A stretch of 29,401 nucleotides of DNA, from the NCBI GenBank assembly GCA_964548955.1, contig CAZJTP010000028.1, positions 1 through 29,401 on the forward strand. Reading direction: 5' to 3'. Below the pieces are notes generated by a model, which had not been told where the DNA came from, made no database searches, and was given only the letters and a program-made list of their open reading frames with translations. Source of the DNA: GCA-020344555 sp964548955 (GTDB lineage Bacteria > Planctomycetota > Phycisphaerae > UBA1845). The position numbers were made by a program, and so were the translations under genes. Below are positions 23,202 through 29,401 of the stretch, one piece after another (within the stretch, counting starts at the first letter, position 1; every line of letters begins with the position of its first letter).

Positions 23202-24229
23202 GACGCCTCTTCTTCTTCAAGCAGCGCCTCCACGTCGATCGTGTCAACGCGCGGCAAAGAGAAAACATCGTCGAGGCGCGTAACCCGGCGGCGCTCGGTG
23301 GTGAAGGCATGGGCGAAGCCGGCTTCCCGACAGGCTGCACACATGCCGTCATCAGTCTGCCCGTACGGGTAGGAAAACGGCCGGCGGTCCGGCCCGAGCC
23401 CGTCCCTCAGAAGCACTGCGACACGATGCACGTCGTCTCTGCGCTGGGCCGGTGTCAGACGACTGTAAGGTTCGTGATCGTGGCCGTGGCCCCCGATCGT
23501 GTGCCCCAACGACTCCATCGTGGCCAGCTCATCCCAGCCCAAGTACCAGTGTTGTGCCCACCGGGTCGGTGAGCCGATATGCCGCTCGAACAAGGCATGG
23601 ACTGCCCTGGTCCGCAGATCGATCGGGAGAGTGACCGTCAGGAGATATTTCAGCCGAGCGCACCCCGGCGGTTCGTAGTGGTACATCTTCCGTGCGGCGA
23701 CCGGATCGACCAACGCCATCCAGTCGGGGCCGCCTTCATTGCTTGAAGCCAGGTAGTCCAGCAGCTCCTGCTCCAGGGTCTGCTCATCCAAGACCGCAAG
23801 CAACAGGTGGGTGGTGTGCGCCGAAAGGAGTCGGTGTGCGCTAAGAACAGCGCCGGGCACAAAGAACACACCCCGCAGCCTTCGCTCCTGCAGGATCGGC
23901 AGCACGGTCTCGGCGTGATCCGCCAGACCGTCGTCAAAGGTTAGCATGAAACAGCGGTGTGGAATTGATCCACGCCCTGCCTTCCACGCGTAGAGCGTTG
24001 GCCAGTCGATCGGTTCCATCAGCCTGCAGAGTTGATCGAGCTGAGCGCGGAAGTCACGGCTGGTCAGTCCGCAGATACCCGGTGGAATGCTCGGCAACCC
24101 CGGCCTGGGCAGCCTCTCATAGTCATGCACATAGTGATACATGACGACCAGGCAGCGGGGGCCGTCGTTCCCCTCGCCGTCGCCGGACCGCTGTTTCACC
24201 CTATCGACCGTGAATTCTGAGCTACTCAT
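23186..24229 (-). CDS. polysaccharide deacetylase (NodB-like, CE4)
   Basis: A 347-residue protein with the NodB homology fold. Motif 1 is LTFDDGLADHAE with Asp99-Asp100, motif 2 is the His-rich GGHGHDHEPYSRL, and a later motif is FSYPYGQTDDGM. The usual first metal His motif (H-S/T-x-x-H) appears as HGHDHEPY, close to CE4 spacing. It would remove acetyl groups from N-acetylated sugars of a surface polymer. There is no signal peptide, so it may act in the cytoplasm or on a lipid-linked precursor. The ATG at 24229 is chosen; the frame runs open to 24277 with only a TTG. No clear Shine-Dalgarno is seen. It overlaps the downstream methyltransferase gene by 16 bp. Confidence 0.88.
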   Translation of the reverse strand: MSSSEFTVDRVKQRSGDGEGNDGPRCLVVMYHYVHDYERLPRPGLPSIPPGICGLTSRDFRAQLDQLCRLMEPIDWPTLYAWKAGRGSIPHRCFMLTFDDGLADHAETVLPILQERRLRGVFFVPGAVLSAHRLLSAHTTHLLLAVLDEQTLEQELLDYLASSNEGGPDWMALVDPVAARKMYHYEPPGCARLKYLLTVTLPIDLRTRAVHALFERHIGSPTRWAQHWYLGWDELATMESLGHTIGGHGHDHEPYSRLTPAQRRDDVHRVAVLLRDGLGPDRRPFSYPYGQTDDGMCAACREAGFAHAFTTERRRVTRLDDVFSLPRVDTIDVEALLEEEEASCARS

Positions 24230-24358
24230 ACCGCAGCTCTTATCGGATGTGCGGGTCGAAAACGTGAAATCCAACAAGGATCAAAAGGACGACTTGGAGC
24301 CCACCAAGCCCATGTCTCGACGTTTTGACTTTTCGACGCTTTGACGCTTTGCTGATGT

Positions 24359-24541
24359 ATGATGCCATCATCGCACATAGATCAGGCTGCGCACCTGCTC
24401 CCCGAGCCGAAGGAGCTGCATGTGGTTCCGGGCACTTGTTATGTCCGATCCGACTGCCCCGTCGAACTCAGAACCGGCGATCCACGCCTTGATTGGCGAC
24501 TCTTTGCTGGCGATCCATCTTCTGCAAGCCGCGGGCTTTGA
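24359..24541 (+). pseudogene. N-terminal fragment resembling a GH20-type hexosaminidase
   Basis: Sixty codons from an ATG at 24359 read ..AAHLLPEPKELHVVPGTCYV then a DCPVELRTGDPRLDWRLFA stretch. LLPEPKELHVVPGT is typical of the small N-terminal domain before GH20 beta-N-acetylhexosaminidase barrels. The frame then enters the hairpin of a TAGAGC-family repeat (24527-24551) and stops in it, so the catalytic barrel (~350 residues) is absent. It is convergent with hsp20 and the repeat lies exactly at the junction. The 24230-24358 stretch before it holds nothing recognised. Confidence 0.5.
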
Positions 24542-24578
24542 GCCCGCGGCTCGCCACACAAAAACCGAATCTGCTCTA
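24527..24578 (-). repeat. TAGAGC-family repeat end with hairpin at the hsp20 stop codon
   Basis: On the minus strand from 24578: TAGAGCAGATTCGGTTTTTG then TGTGGCG, then a perfect 11-bp stem AGCCGCGGGCT (24541-24551 and 24527-24537 as written on either strand) with a 3-base loop. The first TAG is the hsp20 stop codon. The hairpin has no T-run after it but could act as a transcript end. This copy has no opposite partner end. Confidence 0.65.
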
Positions 24579-25022
24579 ACTCTTCACTTCGATCTTCCGG
24601 GGAAGAACCGCCTGCGTCTTGGGCAGCGTGACGGTCAGCACACCATCGCGCAGTGTTGCCTGCACGTTCTTTGCATCGACCTCGACTGGAAGTCGAAGCA
24701 TTCGGTTAAACGAACCAACAGTGCGTTCGCGGCGATGATACGTCACGTCTTCCTCGCGATCGTCCTTCCATTCACCCTTGATGGTCAGCTCGTCGCCGAG
24801 CATGCAGACCTCGATGTCTTCCATCTTCAGCCCGGGCAGTTCAGCTTCCACATAGAGCGTCTGATCGTCTTCCCAACTGTTGATCGCCGGAAAGGTACGC
24901 ATCCCGATGACGCCCCACGGATCAGCGGGCAAGAAGTCTCCGAAGACGTCGTTGATCACGCGATCCATGTCGTTTCTGACTCTGAGGATAGGGTGAGCCA
25001 TGTTCACCTTGCGCAGAATCAT
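24576..25022 (-). CDS. Hsp20/alpha-crystallin small heat-shock protein
   Basis: A 148-residue holdase chaperone that binds unfolding proteins without ATP. The alpha-crystallin domain runs from about 42 to 138, starting FPAINSWEDDQTLYVEAELP, with GLKMEDIEV, the RTVGSFNRMLRLPVEVD loop and the characteristic LRDGVLTVTLPK near the end. The start ATG at 25022 has a strong AAAGGAGG nearby. A near-perfect sigma-54 promoter is at 25127-25142, predicting an about 90-base leader. The ribosome site lies in the loop of a CGAAC/GTTCG stem (25025-25029 and 25041-25045), which might act as a weak temperature-sensitive hairpin. Its TAG stop is the first codon of a TAGAGC-family repeat end. Confidence 0.95.
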   Translation of the reverse strand: MILRKVNMAHPILRVRNDMDRVINDVFGDFLPADPWGVIGMRTFPAINSWEDDQTLYVEAELPGLKMEDIEVCMLGDELTIKGEWKDDREEDVTYHRRERTVGSFNRMLRLPVEVDAKNVQATLRDGVLTVTLPKTQAVLPRKIEVKS

Positions 25023-25126
25023 CTCGAACCTCCTTTCGTCGTTCGTATTGTGTCTTTCAATAAGGCCGCCTCTACCGGCGTTCGACGCGCCACGTTGGGC
25101 GGCTCCGTCGTCGACAGACAGGATTG

Positions 25127-25142
25127 AGCAAGCCCCGTGCCA
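25127..25142 (-). promoter_or_regulatory. sigma-54 (-24/-12) promoter of hsp20
   Basis: On the minus strand the sequence is TGGCACGGGGCTTGCT, matching the TGGCACG-N4-TTGCW consensus at every fixed position, with T before it and A three bases after. The GG and GC doublets are correctly spaced. It points to hsp20, whose start is about 105 bp downstream. Sigma-54 dependence would require an enhancer-binding activator, none of which is encoded in the window. Confidence 0.75.
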
Positions 25143-25713
25143 ACTGGTCGTCGCAGCCTGATGTGTCGTAAACTACTGTTATTGCAGCACTTATGATCTG
25201 TCGTTTCCCGGACGTTGGCAATGGAATGTCACTTTGGCAGGGTCACGCTGGCAGTTGACAGACGCGCCGGTGTTACGCGCAAAAATATGGCGACAACCCG
25301 GGACACACTTGCCGCGTCCAAGCTGGGCTTGGTTTCGCCGAAAACACTGGTTCGGTACGCCTTTGAAGTCCTTCGAAGCCGTTGCGAATCCGCTATGTCC
25401 GATCCCATGCGGATGGCGCGCCGGATTATCCGCATCGAACCAGGTGGTTGCCCGCATATCGATCTCGATTTACTCGAAGAAACAGTGTTCGGCTCAGCCG
25501 GCCAAATCGACCAGGCGCGTGAATCCCGTTTGGTCGTACCGAGACCGCACGTTGATCCGCCTTTGGCGCACGCTACGGATCAGAACCGCGACAGCCTGCC
25601 CTTTACGTCGCGCAGCGATGTCAAGGGTCATGGAGCGGTCCAGTTGTCGGTGCCGCGTCATGACCACTTGTGCTAAGACCGCTCGTTCACACTCGCGGTC
25701 TGATCAGGCGCAG
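25143..25713. other. ~570-bp gap, one doubtful small frame
   Basis: No convincing gene. On the minus strand an ATG at 25661 opens a 55-residue basic frame to 25494 (MTRHRQLDRSMTLDIAARRK ... DLAG-stop) without a ribosome site. A 153-codon plus-strand frame (25215-25676) has no family features. Enhancer sites for the sigma-54 promoter would be expected in the first ~150 bp, but none was recognised. Confidence 0.3.
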
Positions 25714-25754
25714 CCAGGTAGGGCAGGTCGAGGAACGAGACCTGCCCTACCTGG
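25714..25754. repeat. perfect 16-bp stem-loop upstream of tgt
   Basis: CCAGGTAGGGCAGGTC (25714-25729) pairs exactly with GACCTGCCCTACCTGG (25739-25754) around a 9-base loop; outer CGCA/TGCG bases extend the symmetry. It ends 37 bp before the tgt ATG. Related to the GTAGGGCGGGTC hairpin at 2934-2957. Confidence 0.7.
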
Positions 25755-25791
25755 GTTGCGTGCGGCGCAGCGGGCTTCTACGATCCCGCCA

Positions 25792-26919
25792 ATGTTTTCA
25801 TTCGCCGTAACACATACCGACGGTCGCGCCCGACGGGGAGTTTTGACAACACCGCACGGGCGGGTTGAGACGCCGGCGTTCATGCCCGTTGGGACTGCCG
25901 GTTCGATCAAGGGCGTTACACCCACACAGCTCGCCGGGACCGGGGCCCAGATGATCCTGGCCAACACGTATCATCTTCAGCTTCGGCCGACGGCGGACGC
26001 GGTCCACGATCTTGGCGGCCTGCACCGCTTCATGGGTTGGGACGGGCCGATCCTGACCGACAGCGGCGGGTATCAGATTTTCTCGCTGGGCGGCATCAAT
26101 CGCGTTACGGACGAAGGCGTGGAGTTTCGATCACACGTGGACGGGGCGCCGATGCGGCTTGATCCGCGGATCGCGACGGAGGTGCAGAACAAGCTCGGCG
26201 GGGACATCATAATGACCTTTGACCAATGCCCACCGTTGCCGTGTGATGTGGACACGATGCGGACAGCCGTCGATCGGACAATCCGCTGGGCGAGGGTCTG
26301 CAAGGAAGTTCACAGACGCGAGGATCAGGCCCTGTTTGGTGTCGTTCAGGGTGGATTGGACCTGGGCGAGCGAGAGCGTTGCGCGGCGGCGCTGATCGAG
26401 ATCGGTTTTGACGGATATGCGATCGGCGGTCTGTCGGTAGGGGAGTCACACGAGAAGATGGTGGCGACGCTCGGTCCGGTGGCGGCGATGCTACCGGGGA
26501 ATCGGCCTCGATACCTGATGGGAGTCGGTACGCCGCGCGACATCCTCGCGGCGGTGATGGCCGGGATCGATCTGTTCGACTGCGTGCTGCCGACGCGAAA
26601 CGGTCGGAACAGCCACGCGTTCACCGCAGCCGGGGTGCTGAGGATGCGAAACGAGCAATACCGCCTCGACCCCGACCCGTTCGAGCGAGATTGCGACTGC
26701 GAGACTTGCAAGCGGTTCTCGCGTGGGTACATTCGTCACCTGTTCAACGCCGGCGAGATGCTGGGACCGACGTTGACATCGATTCACAACCTGCGATTCT
26801 ACCAAAGGTTTATGTCGCGCATCCGTGATTCAATTAGCGACGGCCGGCTCGAAACGATCACGGAGGCGTACCCGATCGTCTTAATGGCGGCTTCAAACGC
26901 CGATTACGAGGAGGCTTGA
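25792..26919 (+). CDS. tgt: queuine/preQ1 tRNA-guanine transglycosylase
   Basis: A 375-residue enzyme that swaps G34 of GUN-anticodon tRNAs for preQ1 in queuosine synthesis, in the cytoplasm. The (beta/alpha)8 barrel has Asp90 in LTDSGGYQ, the QGG/GGLSVGE segments and nucleophile Asp263 in DLFDCVLPTRNGR. Zinc is bound by Cys301, Cys303, Cys306 and His332 (CDCETC..SIHNL). All key residues and the length are normal. The ATG at 25792 starts exactly at the family N-terminus (FSFAVTHTDGRARRG); the open frame upstream to 25234 has no similarity. It overlaps yajC by one base (TGATG). Confidence 0.96.
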   Translation: MFSFAVTHTDGRARRGVLTTPHGRVETPAFMPVGTAGSIKGVTPTQLAGTGAQMILANTYHLQLRPTADAVHDLGGLHRFMGWDGPILTDSGGYQIFSLGGINRVTDEGVEFRSHVDGAPMRLDPRIATEVQNKLGGDIIMTFDQCPPLPCDVDTMRTAVDRTIRWARVCKEVHRREDQALFGVVQGGLDLGERERCAAALIEIGFDGYAIGGLSVGESHEKMVATLGPVAAMLPGNRPRYLMGVGTPRDILAAVMAGIDLFDCVLPTRNGRNSHAFTAAGVLRMRNEQYRLDPDPFERDCDCETCKRFSRGYIRHLFNAGEMLGPTLTSIHNLRFYQRFMSRIRDSISDGRLETITEAYPIVLMAASNADYEEA

Positions 26920-27272
26920 TGAACGTCCTTATATCCCTTATCGCGCAGACTCAGACTACTCAGACGCGACCAAGTGCCATGTCCTTCATGTTTCCGGCGC
27001 TGCTGATGGCCTTGGTCGTCTTCATGCTGCTAAGCTCCCGCAGCCAGAAGAAGCGCGAGCGGCGTGAGCGAGACGAGATGCACGCCAACCTGGCCAAGAA
27101 TGATCGCGTGCTGACGATCGGGGGGGTTATTGGAACGATCATCTCGGTTAAGGACAACGAGGTCGTTCTGAAGGTTGACGAATCGACCAACACGAAGATG
27201 ACCTTCGTCAAAACGGCCATCCAGCGGATCACCACTGACGATCAGCAAGTAGGAGCGGACAAAAAACGGTAG
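26919..27272 (+). CDS. yajC: YajC, Sec translocase accessory subunit
   Basis: A 117-residue inner-membrane protein of the SecDF-YajC holo-translocon. One TM is at about 21-40 (MSFMFPALLMALVVFMLLSS), followed directly by the family hallmark RSQKKRERRER and the cytoplasmic small barrel (NDRVLTIGGVIGTIISVKDN). The ATG at 26919 is preferred (GAGGAGG upstream), overlapping the tgt stop by one base; an in-frame TTG at 26916 is less likely. The order tgt-yajC is common, but the usual next genes secD and secF are absent: a transposase remnant begins 48 bp downstream. Confidence 0.93.
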   Translation: MNVLISLIAQTQTTQTRPSAMSFMFPALLMALVVFMLLSSRSQKKRERRERDEMHANLAKNDRVLTIGGVIGTIISVKDNEVVLKVDESTNTKMTFVKTAIQRITTDDQQVGADKKR

Positions 27273-27319
27273 GACATCGCATCACCCAGGTAGACAATCC
27301 GCACGGAGCCTGAAAAAAA

Positions 27320-27683
27320 CTATGGCGGCAAAGTTCGCTTGAGCAAAGAAGCTTCGAGCTGGCGTAGGTATGCTTCGGGATCGCAGCGGAAACACTGACG
27401 CAGCGCGCGGGTGTGGCGGCGTGTCTCCAGACCGGCACGCAAGGTTCGCCATGTTTCGTGGTTCGCCGGAGCAAGTTCACTGCCTTGGAAGGAACGGGCC
27501 CGTGTTCCCAAGCCTGCCACGATGCGAACCGATCCACGCAACACCAGACTCGGCGAGGCGGCCTTGCGATCCGTACAGCGTCGCTCATGGTGACGCTTCG
27601 AGCCAAATAGCTGTTCAAGATCATTGTTTGTCCGCGGAAGATCGGGAACGTCGTAACAATGGAACAGCCCCGGCGCTGACGAC
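27320..27683 (-). pseudogene. C-terminal fragment of a transposase-like protein
   Basis: On the minus strand a frame opens directly after the TAG at the left end of the repeat element and reads ..LFHCYDVPDLPRTNNDLEQL then FGSKRHHERR..., ending ..EAYLRQLEASLLKRTLPP at 27320. RTNNDLEQ(L/F)FG with a following (R/K)HHERR is remembered from transposase C-termini; the IS family is uncertain. About 114 residues remain, and there is no start codon. The element at 27684-27801 adjoins its truncated end exactly, so element insertion or recombination may have made the break. Confidence 0.55.
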
Positions 27684-27801
27684 TAGAGCGGTTCCCACTT
27701 TCATGTAACAGTATCCTGATGCTGGCAGCGTAAGAATTGTTCAGGAGCTTCACGTGGGCTTTGAGCCCGCAGCTCGCTATACAAAAGCAGAAGTCGCTCT
27801 A
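27684..27801. mobile_element. MITE-like TAGAGC element, complete copy 2 (118 bp)
   Basis: The left end is TAGAGCGGTTCCCACTTTCA (27684 on). The right end, read on the minus strand from 27801, is TAGAGCGACTTCTGCTTTTG. The ends match at 18 of 27 positions and every difference is a transition. CTAG is present at both borders. The right half holds GGGCT TTG AGCCC (27756-27768) followed by GCAGCTCGC, as in the copy at 3034-3149. No coding capacity. The TAG at its right end is the stop codon of the secreted-protein gene. Confidence 0.6.
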
Positions 27802-29385
27802 GCCGTCGTCGCCGGCGACCCGGTTCCCGTCGGCGTCGACGAGCAGCACCAGGCGCCGGGTTTTCCATTGTCCGCAGTGCACATGACCGGCTGGACGGCC
27901 CAGATACTCATCGACTATACCATCCCCGTCTCGATCAAGCTGGGCGATGACGACGTACTTACCGGGCGGCACATCGACCGGGGCCACACCTTCCTCATAG
28001 GTCACGGCTGTGTTGACCGGCTCGCACATGGCCACAATATCTTCGAACGTATGATGCGAGATGCCGCGCCTATGTCGAGCTTCCTGCCACACGCAACTTC
28101 CGCGGCTGCTGTCATAGGCTTCGACGGTAACGCCGACGAGCGGCTCGGGGTGGGCGCGTTGACGACGTTCACCCCGAAGCGTGCGCTGGGACACATGCAC
28201 CTCGACACCCGAACCATATAGGACCGTCACGTCCACCGTGGTCGTTGCCGTATGACCGCAATCGTCGACGGCGGTATAAGTTACCGTCGTCGTCTCGCCT
28301 GCCGTGAACCACTCCGGGGCGTCCGTGATCACGTCCAGCTCCGCCCCGTTGGCGTCAACGGCCGTTGCGGCGGGAAGCATTACGAACTCGTCACCGGAAC
28401 AATTGAGATCTTCCACGACGATGGGCGTCGTATCGACCATGAGCGTCGGCGGTTCGCTCGGACCTTCGACCGTGACCGTCGTCGCGCACGTAACGGCGTC
28501 GATCCCGTCATCCACCGTCAGGGTGACACTGCATTCGACGTGGCAAGTGTCAGCCGTATCGACAAACAGAGTTGGCGTGGGTGACATTTCGTCGTCAAAG
28601 GTACCGCCGGGACAATCCGTGGTCCACAGATACTCCCAGGAGTCGCTGACCGTGTCGCCTGAAACCTCTCCGTTCAGCGGGACCTCGGTGACGTCACCTT
28701 GACGCTCGATGAGATACGGCCCGTTGACGTTGCATGTTGGTCCTTCGCTTACCAAACTCGGTATAAAGCGGAAGTTGTCGAATGCGAGACCGGCTTTGTC
28801 GGTGCTTGTGACCGTGAATGCCGCGATGTCCTCAGCGTCGCTGCCGAATACGTACGTGTCGTCGACGGCCTCATCGAACGCCGCCTCACCCAGGACTTCG
28901 CCGCTGCGGTTGAAGAACCGCACCTGGAAGGTTCCGCCGTTAGTGCCCAGTACGTCCAGCGCGACCACACGCTGGTCCTCGTCGTAGAGCACAGTCAGCG
29001 CACCTTCGCCGATGGCATCCCTGTCTGGAAATCCGAGCGCTCCGAGCCCGATGATTGTGACCGAAGCGAACATTGACATCGGACTGATCCCGACTCCGGC
29101 GTCGATGGACGCATCCATCATGAGCGGTACGGTCGGTGTGCCGGTGACGACATCGAAGTTGTCGACTGACGTGACGACCTGGCCGACGAGCTTCTCTCCG
29201 AAGATGATGCCAAGCTCGGCGCTGCTCAACGTCACAAAAGCGTTGTCCGGAAGCCTGGCCAGATCCTTGAACTCCTCCAGATCGTAGACAAAGAGCCCGG
29301 TTGCATCACCGCCGACGTCTATATCGGCTCTGCTTTGTCCCGTCCCAGTTAGTAGAACCAGACCACATACGACGAACGACAGCAT
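27799..29385 (-). CDS. secreted multidomain (PKD/HYR-like) protein, 5' end possibly beyond the window
   Basis: At least 528 residues. A hydrophobic N-terminus (VVCGLVLLTGTGQSRA) looks like a signal peptide with cleavage after the Ala. A first domain (~25-220) ends GLAFDNFRF, typical of secreted proteins with jelly-roll-like folds. PKD/Ig-like repeats follow (~225-400), including CNVNGPYLIE and a HYR-like segment WFTAGETTTVTYTAVDDCGH. A C-terminal part (~405-528) contains a calcium-loop-like DRDGDGIVDEYLG. The ATG at 29385 is 16 bp from the window edge and the frame stays open, so the true start may be upstream. It is likely exported or cell-surface; function unknown. Its TAG stop is the first codon of the element at 27684-27801. 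Confidence 0.75.
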   Translation of the reverse strand: MLSFVVCGLVLLTGTGQSRADIDVGGDATGLFVYDLEEFKDLARLPDNAFVTLSSAELGIIFGEKLVGQVVTSVDNFDVVTGTPTVPLMMDASIDAGVGISPMSMFASVTIIGLGALGFPDRDAIGEGALTVLYDEDQRVVALDVLGTNGGTFQVRFFNRSGEVLGEAAFDEAVDDTYVFGSDAEDIAAFTVTSTDKAGLAFDNFRFIPSLVSEGPTCNVNGPYLIERQGDVTEVPLNGEVSGDTVSDSWEYLWTTDCPGGTFDDEMSPTPTLFVDTADTCHVECSVTLTVDDGIDAVTCATTVTVEGPSEPPTLMVDTTPIVVEDLNCSGDEFVMLPAATAVDANGAELDVITDAPEWFTAGETTTVTYTAVDDCGHTATTTVDVTVLYGSGVEVHVSQRTLRGERRQRAHPEPLVGVTVEAYDSSRGSCVWQEARHRRGISHHTFEDIVAMCEPVNTAVTYEEGVAPVDVPPGKYVVIAQLDRDGDGIVDEYLGRPAGHVHCGQWKTRRLVLLVDADGNRVAGDDG

Positions 29386-29401
29386 GGGGGCAACCGTGTT
29401 G

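Noticed and set aside
25234..25791. A long N-terminal extension of Tgt
   Set aside because: The sequence before the ATG at 25792 has no similarity to Tgt and includes the 16-bp stem-loop; the family N-terminus starts at 25792.

Overview
This window looks like a chromosomal segment of a planctomycete-type bacterium. That is an inference, from a moderately GC-rich sequence with wide gene spacing, a short zinc-ribbon protein of a kind common in planctomycetes, a stand-alone MlaEFD operon, a secreted PKD/HYR-like protein, and many intergenic repeats next to IS200/REP-type transposase debris. No rRNA, intact tRNA or CRISPR array was seen.

Layout. Bases 1-3400 are accessory. They hold a DUF6602-like protein, a broken REP-associated transposase between two palindromes, a 90-residue protein with a bacteriocin-like leader, a small XRE regulator with a divergent consensus promoter, and several repeat families. 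Bases 3222-6636 carry a zinc-ribbon protein, clpX and a membrane histidine kinase, all on the minus strand. Bases 6660-8980 are a scrapyard: a murA 3' fragment, a probable 5' piece of a group II intron, a repeat end, then an intact CI/LexA-like repressor. Bases 8980-11738 are the lipid-transport operon mlaE-mlaF-mlaD (minus). A dolichol-phosphate-mannose-synthase-like glycosyltransferase and an acyl-CoA thioesterase follow on the plus strand. An IS5 5' fragment and another remnant precede a 1115-residue single-chain restriction-modification enzyme (14073-17420).

The second half is mostly minus strand. It holds a zinc alcohol dehydrogenase, then pcm translationally coupled to a membrane spermidine-synthase-like protein; an overlapping polysaccharide deacetylase/methyltransferase pair; and an Hsp20 gene behind a near-perfect sigma-54 promoter. 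On the plus strand are tgt and yajC, overlapping by one base. A transposase C-terminal fragment and a secreted multidomain protein reach the right edge.

The most unusual pattern is a repeat whose ends begin TAGAGC. Two copies are complete, 116 and 118 bp long, with imperfect terminal inverted repeats and an internal GGGCT/AGCCC hairpin (3034-3149 and 27684-27801). Three more ends are solitary. In three genes (zinc ribbon, hsp20, secreted protein) the TAG of a repeat end is the stop codon. It looks like a small non-autonomous element, or a mobile 3'-end/terminator cassette, that settles at gene ends. The adh stop codon also lies in a repeat, of a different (ATTCGC) family.
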